From: Monilinia fructicola
Lineage: Eukaryota > Ascomycota > Leotiomycetes > Helotiales > Sclerotiniaceae
Length of the DNA: 64,000 bases
NCBI GenBank assembly: GCA_008692225.1
Contig: VICG01000003.1
Span: 1-64,000, forward strand
Direction: 5' to 3'
The position numbers and the translations under genes were made by a program. The notes below the pieces were generated by a model. That model made no database searches and was not told where the DNA came from. It saw only the letters and a program-made list of their open reading frames with translations. Positions 49,676-60,800 of the stretch are shown here, piece by piece. The first letter of the stretch is position 1. Each line of letters opens with the position of its first letter.

Positions 49676-52600
49676 TGATGATAGGTGATCGGTTAAAAAT
49701 TTATGGTGGTGAGTGAATTGATGGATGAGTAAATGATCGAATTATAAGAATAATTGTCGTGTTTGCTAATGATAAATACGTGGATAAGAGTATAGCTAGA
49801 GTCAGGACAGGATCTAGGTACAAATGGGATTAGGTTTGACCAAGATAGAAAATGAAAGAGGATGTTTGAATAGAGCAAGCAATGAATGTAATTATTGTTA
49901 ATCTCAGTTTGATGGGAGGTTAACGTTTGTGACCAACCTTATGTTTGCAGGACCAAGTGGAAAAGCTGCAGGGAGCAGGAAGCAGGTATCCTTATGCCGC
50001 TGGCTAATTAAAGCTGGTGAACCTGCAAAACTACTGAGAATGGTGAGAATAATAATACGAATGTAACGTGTCTCAATATGACCGTAGGAGAGGATGAAAG
50101 TTGAAGTTATCTTGTTGTCGAAGGCTTACGGGGATTGTAAGGTTGGTTATTTATTTCCAAAGAATCATACCCTCACAGGTAGTAAGGTAGTTCTTAAATA
50201 AAGGTTTGGCGAGCTCGGGGGGCTTGAGGAGAAGCAGCTCCCTCTGCTCCGAATTCACCCCAATAACAGAATGACCACATCCCCGCTAATTTGGGATGTG
50301 ACGGTGTTGATCATGGCGACAGCAATATGAACTTGTGCTCAAAGAACAACGACAGAGCGCAAACTCAAAGTAGTGACACTATCAAGGAAAGATTAAAGGA
50401 CGATATGCGATAGAAGAGTGTTTTATGAAATCATACAAGGCATGGATCCGATGACGCTTCAGTAAGATGGTGTACTCACTAGAGCATAGAAATTGATCCA
50501 TTGACAGTAGAAATCAGTCATATTACAATTGAAATAGCCTCCTTATTTAAGCGACAATGGCGGGGCGGAAGTTCGACAATAAAAGGGATTCACCATGTCT
50601 CGTTATCCTGTGGCTACAATCAACTTCCAGAGTTAGAAGAATCTGTTTCCATGTATATAACCAAACACTAGCCTCGTAACGATGTGCTTCCGTCATTAAG
50701 AAGGATGATACATATCGAAAACTTAGAGTTCATCCACGCTAGTGAAAATCTAGATTTTCATACTCAAACCCAATCAACCGCCGGTTACCCACCCTTTATG
50801 CTAGGGGGCACAAAGATTCTTAAGTTCTATCGCATATCAGCAGGAACCGCTGATGACAACAATAATAGCGGTGGCTAACCACTCGGGTTGCGTTTAGATG
50901 AGATATTATCATTCTCACGAGAACTCAGGAACTTTTCAGGTGGCCATATATGGAGGTAACTTGAGAACTTCCGTACTTTGCTTTCAATCCACGATTACTA
51001 AAAAATGTGAGTAAGAATAAAATTTACTGCTTCTTATGGAAATCGAGCAGTCAGCAGAAGCCAGTCATCATAGAATGAGTGAATAGCTGCGAGAATATTG
51101 TCAAATTTTCGAAGAGAAAGGGAAGATTGACGATTTGTTTAATCAGCCAAATAGCAGCGAGAAGTGGCCAGAAAATGTTTTGTATGGCTGGTAACCTCAA
51201 AGAACTAAAGTAAATGCAATACGATAGCAAGAAGCAACTGGGATTCTAGAATTCTAGAATCAGCTGCTTGTGGTGGTCTTAAAATAATGTGACCAAAGTT
51301 GACGAGGAGTGACCAAGCTTGGATGTGGTGAAATGATATCCATACGTTGGTAGACGTCACAGGAGCTCGCAGTGGTCGCATTGATAAACCTCCAGGTTTC
51401 AGGAGACTGATAGAAAGGTTTCCAGAGTACAAAAATATCGTGACATCGAATTGAACTTGAATCGGAAAAAGGAGTTTCATTGCTGTCGGAACGGCAGTAG
51501 CAAATTAATCTCTAAGAAGGTTGACACCGATGAACTGCTCAATAAAACTGTTTGGCAACGATTCTCAAAGCGTTTCGTCAATAGTTCTCAACAAAATATA
51601 GCTGTAGTTTACCGCTGCCGCTGTATCGGCGGGGTCAAAATGCACTATAAGCATTCGGCACCACGTTGAAGCTGAACCAGGTTCCTGTTTAAGAGAGTAA
51701 AGTGTTGTTAATACAGCATTTCAGCACAACCTCTTTCTAATGGAACTTCGCGTCGGCACCGCATCATGCAACCCCGCATGTCTGAGGTCGGAGCTTGTTT
51801 GCATAAGTACAACGAACCCAACACAAATTTCCCACCCAAACATGCCACTTCAAGAGCGAAGATGGTAGAAAATGGGTTCGGGGCAAGTGTCCGGAGACAC
51901 ATCCGGCAGGTTATGACCTTGCCACATTGCATTATAAGGGACAAAGGGGAAGAGATGACACTCCAAGGGGACACAGTACTAGTCTTTTGTGCAGTTACGT
52001 TACCCAGATCTCAAGCGACATTCGTTGGGGGATGTATTGTTCATGAGGAACTAACTACTCTTGGGGCTTTTTCATTATATTTGATGCTGTAACAATCGTA
52101 TGCAGGGAGGGTTCGAGATTCACGGAGAGATTGCGATCCAATCAGATTAGTCGTCAAATTAGTTGGTCCCTTGACAAATGGATCCCAAAATCAACCTTGC
52201 GGTCAATCATAGAGTCCGAAAGTTGTAGTTGGAGCCCGCCATAAGCTGTGAACTGGTCCTTATCAAGCAGAACTTGCTGCTCACTTCTTGCAAATGTTCT
52301 ATGCCTAGAATCGCTATATCCTCGATCGAAGAGGGGCTCTAATGGAAGATAGAGTGGGAGATAGAGTGAATTTTTGGAGTACAGATGCAGGAAGATATTC
52401 ACCCAAACTTTGAGAACTAGTCAAAACTATATATATATATATATATATATATAGATATAACATTCGTTCCGTGAAGTATACCTAATGTTAAGTAACCTCA
52501 GATGTTTGCAAGATCTAGATTCTATTGTGAGCGTTTCGGATCGGCCTAAGTTGTCTCCGGGATTCAGCCACGACCAAGTGGCCCCCTTCGGGTTAGCCTT

Positions 52601-53242
52601 ATTTCTACCAAACACCATTACTTGAGTACAACGGAACAACAAAAATTGTAGATTACCAGCAAGGACAACGACAGCTCAAGGGGTAGAGTTAGGTCAAGGC
52701 TAGTTTTATCATTTTCATACTCGAGGACATGAAGGTAAAGAATGGTGTGTTTCAATTTTGTTTGATGTCATGGCGGTGGGTGTTGATTTGAAAAACCTAA
52801 CAGACAGACCCCATTGCGTCGAGCGATATAAGCCTGGGGCTTTATTTGAAGACAGCGATCAAAATATACTTCAACACGACCTGGGAAGGGTGGGCGAATG
52901 TTGTTATTCAAAACAGTATGAGATAGGTATTCATAAGAAGGTTCGGACTCGGTCTGAGTAGACCGAGCGATAAAGGGGTTCTAGTTATGGGTGTGTATAC
53001 GTAGAATGTTGTGTTATTATAAGGTCAATATGAGGCGAAGCTATTATAAACCTCGTTAGAGTCACACCTGCAATAAGGTTATTCATTCCTAACAGCGATG
53101 TATCATGTATCATGTGTCATGCTCATGCAGTTCAAAGTTGAACCCAAGATCTTGCGCAGTTTAAGGATATCTAATAATGTCTAATTCGCGATCGTAATCG
53201 TTATTTTCCTTATTTCCCTTATTCCTTATCTCCCCTTCTCTT
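49676..53242. other. 3.6-kb gene-poor region
   Basis: No gene is supported. It includes an (AT)n microsatellite at about 52429-52452, a perfect hairpin CTCGGTCTGAGTAGACCGAG at about 52948-52967, and TATCATG direct repeats at about 53101-53117. Open frames at 51205-51480, 51708-51974 and 51766-52092 overlap one another on opposite strands without recognisable motifs. Confidence 0.45.
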
Positions 53243-55246
53243 CTAGATCTTGGCTTTCTCTTTCGGCAACCAAACACTCTGGGAATTACACCAATGCTTC
53301 AATCCCAGCAATCCCCACACCCTTCCAATTCCACTATTCTTGAACCCCCCGAAAGGAACGAAAGTGGGTATTCACCCAGACACTGCCAGCCTGTAACTCA
53401 CGAGCCATTTTCTCGGCCCTCGTGATATCTTTACTCCATACTGAGGATCCTAGTCCGGTGAGGCCGTCATTCACCCTATCAACTATTTCTTCATCTGAAC
53501 CAGTCCATTTGAGAACAGGGACAATGGGGCCAAATGGCTCGAGCTGTACGATTCTTTCGCTGTCGGGTGGGTTATCAATGATTGTGGGGAGGGCAAAATA
53601 GCCTTTGTTCAATTTATCGTTCTTTTGAATGCTTTCATTTGAACCTCCAAGAGCAACTTTTAGCCCGTTTTTCTCAATATCGTCATAAAAGCCTTGTACT
53701 TTCTCAAGTTGAGCCTTGTTCTGAAGCGGGCCTACAAAGTTTGTAGGATCAGCGCCACCTCCAACTTTTAGGTTGGAGACGTAAGATACGAGGCCTGAAA
53801 GGAATTGGTCATAGATGTCTGCGTGAACGTAGATACGCTTTATATTCATGCATATTTGACCGGAGTTTATGAATGCTAATTGAGCGATCTGTTAAAGTGT
53901 TGATTAGTTGAGTAATAGGTGGAGAGATGCTTTGCTAAAGCACCACTTCGGCCAATTTGGCCACTTGAGTTTCTTTGTTTTCTATTTAGACTTCCAAAAC
54001 CATGTATTCATACAATGGAAGGAATATCATCAGACGGCCGGGAGGTGATAGAAAAGAAAGTTATGATTATGAAAATAACCCGCAAGAACGTACCTGTGGA
54101 ACCACATTCTCAATATCGACATCCTCACAAACAATACACGAGTCGTTTCCACCTAATTCCAAGGTAACCCGCTTCAGTGTTCCAGCACAACTCTCCATAA
54201 CCCTTTTACCAGTCTCAATACTCCCGGTAAATGCTATTTTGTCAATACCAGGATGAGCGGTACACATAGGTCCCAGTTCATGTCCGCCACTTAACGATTG
54301 TAATACTCCCGGAGGAAAAAAACTTGTTGCCTAATTCCACAAGCTTGAGCCCGCAATATGGTGTATCTGGGCTCGGCTTGATGATCATCGCATTACCAGC
54401 CCACAATGCAGGTGCAAGCTTTCCCGTCGCAAGCAAGAGTGGATAGTTCCAAGGCACCAGTCCACATCCTACCCCAATGGGCACATATCTCACACGTGCT
54501 ACCATTATATCGGTTTCTTCCACAACTTCTTCAGTAAGTGTAAGCTCTGCAGTTTGTCGAATCATTGCTACACTTCGGGCGAACTCATCTTGAGCGAGAA
54601 AGTTGGCCTTGCCCTGTTCTGCAATAAGGAGATCGACGAATTCGCTTTTGTATGACTCCAATGCATCTGCAAAGGCATTGAAAATGGTGCGGCGTTCTGT
54701 CAAAGAAGTGCGGGACCAAGTCTTTTGAGCTTTCTTTGCTGCTGCAACGGCCTCATCTAATTCGATATTGGTGGTCTTCAAAATCGGAGAGTTAGCTTTG
54801 CTTATCAATAGCAGGTGTTAGGGGAAGTGAGGATCTAAGGGTTGATGATAAACGAAAATGACGTGTGAGGAAACGGAAAATAAAGCTTGAGATAAGGGAA
54901 CAGGACTGAACATCGAGAACAAAGAGTTAGTGAATGGAATAAACATACCAGTGGAACCGGAGGATTGGGTTGGCCAGTGGATGGGTTGATGCTATGTCTG
55001 GTTTGTGTTGTATTGGTCAATTTTCCGTCAATTGTGTTATGGAAGGTCTAAAATGCTGTTAGCCATATCTGTTGCAGCTGAACTCTCCACGAAATGCCAA
55101 ATTCATCTCGAATGGGCATCATGTAATTGGGAAATGAGCTCCTGCTAGGATTCACTCCGCATCAACACAAGTTCGAGTGGTAACCACCACGCAAGATTAG
55201 CTCTTACCAGAAAGTCCATTGTGCTCTTCGTCTGGGTTGACGCCAT
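53243..55246 (-). CDS. NAD(P)-dependent aldehyde dehydrogenase, three frame breaks
   Basis: Oxidises an aldehyde to the acid; the substrate is unknown. Exons inferred are 55246-55208, 55047-54949, 54800-54094 and 53888-53243. Motifs in order are INPSTGQP, the PWNYPL cofactor-site motif, KPSPDTP, FTGSIETGK, ELGGND (catalytic Glu), FINSGQICMN (catalytic Cys), EPFGP and PFGGFKNSGIGR. Three positions need one base removed to keep the family sequence: TTT at 54797-54799 (start of exon 3), the A7 run at 54316-54322 (giving FFPPGVLQ) and AAA at 53361-53363 (giving HFVPFGGFKNSG). With these, every phase closes to 495 codons ending in WLPKEKAKI, a normal ALDH length. The stretch between NTHF and VPFGG is about five residues shorter than usual. 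It is either an indel-bearing sequence of a working gene or a young pseudogene. Confidence 0.85.
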
Positions 55247-56054
55247 TTTACAAGCAGAACAAATTGTGAGGATATTTCAATTATGGTTTCAATGAAAATT
55301 AATTGATCATTCGAATCTTTTCTGATGAATCTCGATTCAAACGGGAATGCTCAAGATATAAGATGAGATTCTTGATGAGGGCCTTCTTTTTTCTACCCCT
55401 CATTTAATCGCTTCTCGTTGTACTACAGTACTACGCCCGATGCTTAACCTTAATTATCAACCGTATCAGCGGAACCTTTTACCCCTCATTTGATCGCTTT
55501 TCGTTGTGGAACCGCTATGTTTATCCGTGTATAAACGCCGACCATTTCTTATATGGAATATAATGCAGGGAGCTAGATTACAATTTGTCTCCCTATACTT
55601 CCTCACTATAATACGACAATCATTTGTCGTATTGGTGATATGGAGGTCCATAATTTAACCTGAATATGGGATTCGCTAAGCGTCATGCGAAGATTCTACT
55701 GCACCCGATTCCTAAATCTGTCCAGAGCGCAGCGAGAATCACCACTACACTATCACAAATTCGGAATAATATTTTGTGTGTCACTAAACTATCTTTACGT
55801 TGCGACATAATAGGGACGATTTTCAAATATTCAAGCCCAGTCGGCCAGCTGTTGTTTCAAAAATGGATTCAGCACTGAACGATTTGGGATTGTAAGACAG
55901 GTAGCATCAAAAGTAAAGACTTAGTAAGGTCTTATATACTATTACTCTACTAAAAATTGCGAAGTAGATTCCACTTCGATCCACCGGGGTATCTACTCAT
56001 CATCATTATGTTATAATCTTACATTGCTGACCCAGAACCATAATTCCCATAACC
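55247..56054. other. Intergenic with a short direct repeat and hairpin
   Basis: CCCCTCATTTAATCGCTTCTCG (about 55396) recurs as CCCCTCATTTGATCGCTTTTCG (about 55482), 85 bp apart. A hairpin ATACGACAA/TTGTCGTAT lies at 55611-55632. No gene was seen. Confidence 0.45.
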
Positions 56055-57861
56055 CTAACGATCTTTACCACCACCCACCCTACTCATCCTAACACTACTT
56101 ATTTTGGTGTTAGTAGTTTTCGTGATACCCATTCCCCAAACAGAATCTTCACTACTTTGACTTCGAGAGTCGCTCGTATTTCTACTTCTCCCTTTCCCTC
56201 CACTCCATTTCCCCCCATGCCTAGATATCCGCTTACTACGCGTTTTCCCTTTTAGTTCCGCTGCTTCTGGTTTTTGCAAATGCCCTCTTTCCAAATCGAT
56301 ATCATGCCCATTTTCATCTTCATCATGTTGCGAATGTTCATCCGAAGTACCGTCGTGATGACCACCAACGTTCTTCTTTCCAGTCACAATGGTCGTCGTA
56401 ACACCTGAATTCAAAGGGATGTCATCCCTCAATTTGCAATTTTCAGCATCTCCTCCAAAGCTAGCGTTCCTCGAACCTCCGGAATATTCGTTCAGACTCT
56501 TTTGTTTGATATATCCACCTCCCTTGGTATCTGGATAGCCACCCCAGTTATTACTATAGCCGCTAGGTCCTTTTGATGAGCTACCGAACAGCTTGCTGCG
56601 CGCAAAGAAAGAACGGAAAAGGGGGCGCAGAGTGGCAACCGAGCAGGCGGTAATTCCAATGCCTGTTTCCGTAGTGGACCAGATAGCCACATCAACCGTA
56701 GCGAAGAGGAAATCCTCTATATTGGAGAGGTCATGAAGATATGGAATGCGAATAATGGTAGCTGTAGAAGCACTAGTGTTGTATTCATGTAAGTTTATGC
56801 TAACCTAGCGCTCTAATGTGGGAAGAGGGATTGGGATAGGGGAATAGAATAGGCAAACGAAGAATAAAGTGGGAATAACCTACATTGCACCCAGAGATAG
56901 AATAATAGCCACACTTATTTTGTCTCTTGGTGTCATCTGTAAATTCCATACAACCCATATTGGAATAAGACTCAAAATCCAGTCCGTGGCACAGGTTATA
57001 GCACTATATGCATATCCTGCATCGACTGGAACATTGGCATCTATACACTTCCCTGTTCCACCAGTATACTTCGTCCAGAAATAGTTTGAAGGTTGACATT
57101 GGAAAATGAAGACGAGAAAATAGAAGACGCCGCCTATTTCGCACATGATAAGAGTCCCCAAAATAATATATCGATGAAGCCGTACACTTGAAAGCCGCAG
57201 GAGGAAAACTGCAATAGAAAGCTTGAGGAACATGTTTGAGACGACGTAAACGGGTTCGCATAACCACCAATACTGAGGGAAAAGTTAGCAAATGCTCAAA
57301 ATGAGAAATTATGATGATCTAAAATGTATTCACACTAGTCGATGAAAGAGGCCTGGTATTTCTCCTGAATAATACATATTAAGAGCATGCAACCCACGTC
57401 ATTCTGCTCGGGTGAAGCATAAGCCGCCCTCAGACTGCTCGACCTCTTGAAATCAAGAGAATGGGCCACCAATTTTCACTGAAGGAAACAAGCAGAGATA
57501 GAGATACCTTGAGACCAATTGGGAAATTTTCGGGCGGGATATCCCAAATATGTTGACCACTTCCATAAGTCACAGACATCAACGCAAATGCGGCAAAAAA
57601 CATAAAAAATACCTTTTCAAAGGCCAGTTAGCAGGTATATCTCAAAGTCAATTCGATAGTCAAATGAGGAGGAGAGCTAACCCAAGAAAGAACGATGGAT
57701 ATATCATCCCAACCAAAACTTTTGATAACAAAGGCACGGCAATATGATCGTAGCGAAACCGAAACTGTCGTCAAAACGACAAACAGTATAACAACTCCTT
57801 GTATCTGTGGTCCTCTATTCTCGTGTGACTCCGCCGGTACCATTAACTCCGACGAATCCAT
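56055..57861 (-). CDS. Seven-transmembrane fungal rhodopsin-like membrane protein
   Basis: Integral membrane protein of the large Pezizomycotina rhodopsin-domain family, related in layout to PTH11-type receptors but without a CFEM domain; function unknown. Exons are 57861-57682, 57612-57508, 57272-56884 and 56772-56055, with introns of 69, 235 and 111 bp. The phases close to 463 codons. The start at MDSSELMVP is preferred because TM1 (GVVILFVVLTTVSVSL) follows at residue 20 or so. The signature GWDDISIVLSW, extracellular YGSGQHIWD, WWLCEPVYVVSNMFLKLSI, FQCQPSNYFW and TDWILSLIPIWVVWNLQM are all visible. The C-terminal tail of about 190 residues is hydrophilic, rich in Gly/Ser and charged residues (HHDG..., DIDLERGH, KRISRHGGK). 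The 235-bp second intron is long for this window. Confidence 0.88.
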
Positions 57862-60800
57862 ATTCTCCGTTGACAGCGGCAGAAACCAGCTGTGTTGACT
57901 CCAGAACTGGCGGCTAGTCACACTTCCGAAGAACTCCCAATGTCTCCGTGAATACAAAGATGAAGTGAACGACAAAACTCGAACCACAATGTGTATACGT
58001 TAACGTGACGTGGCTATGATAAAGTTCTAATCAACGGCTCTAGAGTAATGAGCCCCAAAAGAATGTATTTTGTTTGCGTAACCGTTCGTTCGGGAGGACC
58101 CACGGTCACATTTGAAGCATTCATAATTCCTTTAGTCCAAGGGACCAGGTGTGTAAATGAAGCTCAGAACCTTCAGGTACCAAATCTAGATCTCGGCTAC
58201 TTTGCCCCAGAGTGGATTTGTGAGAGAAGATCTGGTATTGTGCATACAGTACTGTAGAAGGACGGGAGAGGAAGGCGTGATCCAAGCGTTGGAAGTTTAC
58301 AATTTATGAGCGATACTGTGCCCAATACGGATATATGACCGTACTGACGGAGTAGATTCCTATCCGCATCACTGTTTGGGTAGTACTTACTAGGAACCGG
58401 CACTGAAAATGGAACTGTCCATACTGCTGATCTCAAGTTCTATGCCAGGGATGGTATTCTACTTGCCAAGGTCATTCCGTCCACCAATAAACCCCTCGAC
58501 AGCTAAAATTGCCATCTATAACAATAAGTGACCATTCACGTACGCTACCGTGTACCTGTTGTATGTTACTTGAATCAAAATGTAGGCGAGAGTGTAACCT
58601 AAAGTTGGGGAATAGCTAACTCATCCAAGGCCGAATACGATTGGAATTTAGCCTGAACTAACATGCATTTGTTGAGTGTTTATATCGAGCTTTGCTCATC
58701 CAACTCAAAGTTGATTGATAGCGATAAATTTATGATGTTGACAGAACAGAAGCTTATGAAACTTACTTCTTAGAGTTTACCATCTCATATCACATCATAT
58801 CATTACTGGATTGATAAAGAATGGGCCCGACCACCACATCTTCAGGGGTCTCTTGCAATTGATACATCAGGGAGAAAGAGATCATTCCGCATTGATGGAT
58901 GAACTTCTGGGGTGAGCCTGGTGGATTTTGCCGTGCTTACTCCTTACTGTATAGAGTACGTACAGTATTGATGCTTCTGTTGCCGAGAAGCCCGGATCGA
59001 ATGAGGTGTGATGATTCTTCGGCGGCGAACTATAATTGTGCTGACGATCGTTCACACACGATTTTCGGTCTTCATTTATGCTTTTCAAAGTATCCATACT
59101 TCCGCGATCAACTTGATCGTTGTTCTCCATTTCGCACGGCCAATTGAAGACGATAGAAAGGAGCTGGGAAGCGGGAGACCTACTGACTGACAGCTGCCAC
59201 ACTGATCCACTGGCATGCCTTCATATCGTACCGTTATCAGGATGGCAAATTGGGATTGAGTCATTCCCAGCTAAAGATCTCATGGTCCACGAGTCGAACT
59301 AACATATGCAGTCCTAAGTACAGTAGTAAAGTACATGCCACATGCTGAGCCTTTACCAAAAAAATCCAAGAATTTTCGTGTGCCCTTGCAAATACGCTTA
59401 CATGAAAAGGGTTTACCCCTTGCGGGCCGGAGTATTGTTGTTGGCTATCCGGGTCTACTTACTTGTACGCGAGAGAATACCGAAAAGGGTCACATATCAT
59501 AGTTCCCATTAATTATATGTACATTACAGTATGATATTTGATATGTTTCATTTCGATATCACTCGAGTCTCCATCTAAAACGATTTTGCACGGACTTCAG
59601 CTCAATGATTCTGGAAGTTCACTAGAATGATCATTGCTCTCCAGGATACTTGTAGCATCTTGAATATTGCTTTTTATGTTCCGCTTCTGCAGCATCGGTG
59701 TTGAATTCAATCGCCGTTCAAAACTATTAATATGTTACAGTAAGGTTAAACTTTCACTTGGAAAAACGGGAAGAGAAAATCCGAAAATCTGGAGACAAAC
59801 TTTCTTCGCTTTTCATACTTGTTTAGAACTAATGACCTACTGTACGTACTGTACTGGACGGAGTAGTCATCTAGGCATGACAAACAAGGGTGGATAGAAC
59901 CAACAAATCTTACATACAGATAACTTTAGTACAGGGTTATAAAGATGGGAAAACTCTCGCTTTTCCCACTGGCTGAAAGTAACATAGATGATCGTCTAAC
60001 ATTGGACCGAGGTAAGGTTTACGGAGGTGTAAAATTCAGAATGAAGGGTAATCTTCATGCATGTTGCTCACATAGTTGCCACGTTTTAGGGGATAACTTC
60101 ATGCTGTATCGGAGTGCAACCCCGGAGTCAAGTATAGTTCATCCAAATGTGTCTTATTATGATTTCCGAGCTCCTGGGCCGTCAAACGCTCCAGATTTCA
60201 TACTACTGCAACTAACACCCTTGCTTATGAGTGCCAAATATTGAAAATTGGTGCAACCATACTGTAATGTTTGAAATAATTACTGTACATCTCCCATGTG
60301 AGAATCTTTAGATTTTTCCCACAAACTTTCCAAGTAGGTTATCGGATGGCAACATGACAAAGTTATCGGTAGATGTAGCGGTAGAAACTAGGTTCGTTGG
60401 GCTTCAATTTGTGACTTCATTTCATGGAGACGATTGGACGGCCAATATAACGGTTTGAGTGATCTCTAGTTCTAGATTTTCTGGAAAATTTCGAAGTCAT
60501 CATTGTAATTGTCTTGTACTACATGAGAATTAGCGAAAGGTGGACAATTCTGACTGTAATGTGGCTCCGGCTTGATAATCGCAACGACTAGCTTACCAAT
60601 TATACTCCTATCCATATCTATTATCCACCCAGGATCTGATACAGCCTTCTCTTTCGACGGAAATTAAATATACTTTGCACTTTGAGAGGACAAGCATTAG
60701 AAGTTCCCGACCTCTTGGTACCACAGTGCTGTACAGTAATACATTTTGAAAAAATAACTCGTCTTGAAAACCGGAAGGACGGACGGTATTCGCCTAGCTC

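Noticed and set aside
54067..54267. 66-codon open frame read as a separate small gene
   Set aside because: It is part of ALDH exon 3 downstream of the A7 frame break; motifs FTGSIETGK and ELGGND belong to the dehydrogenase.
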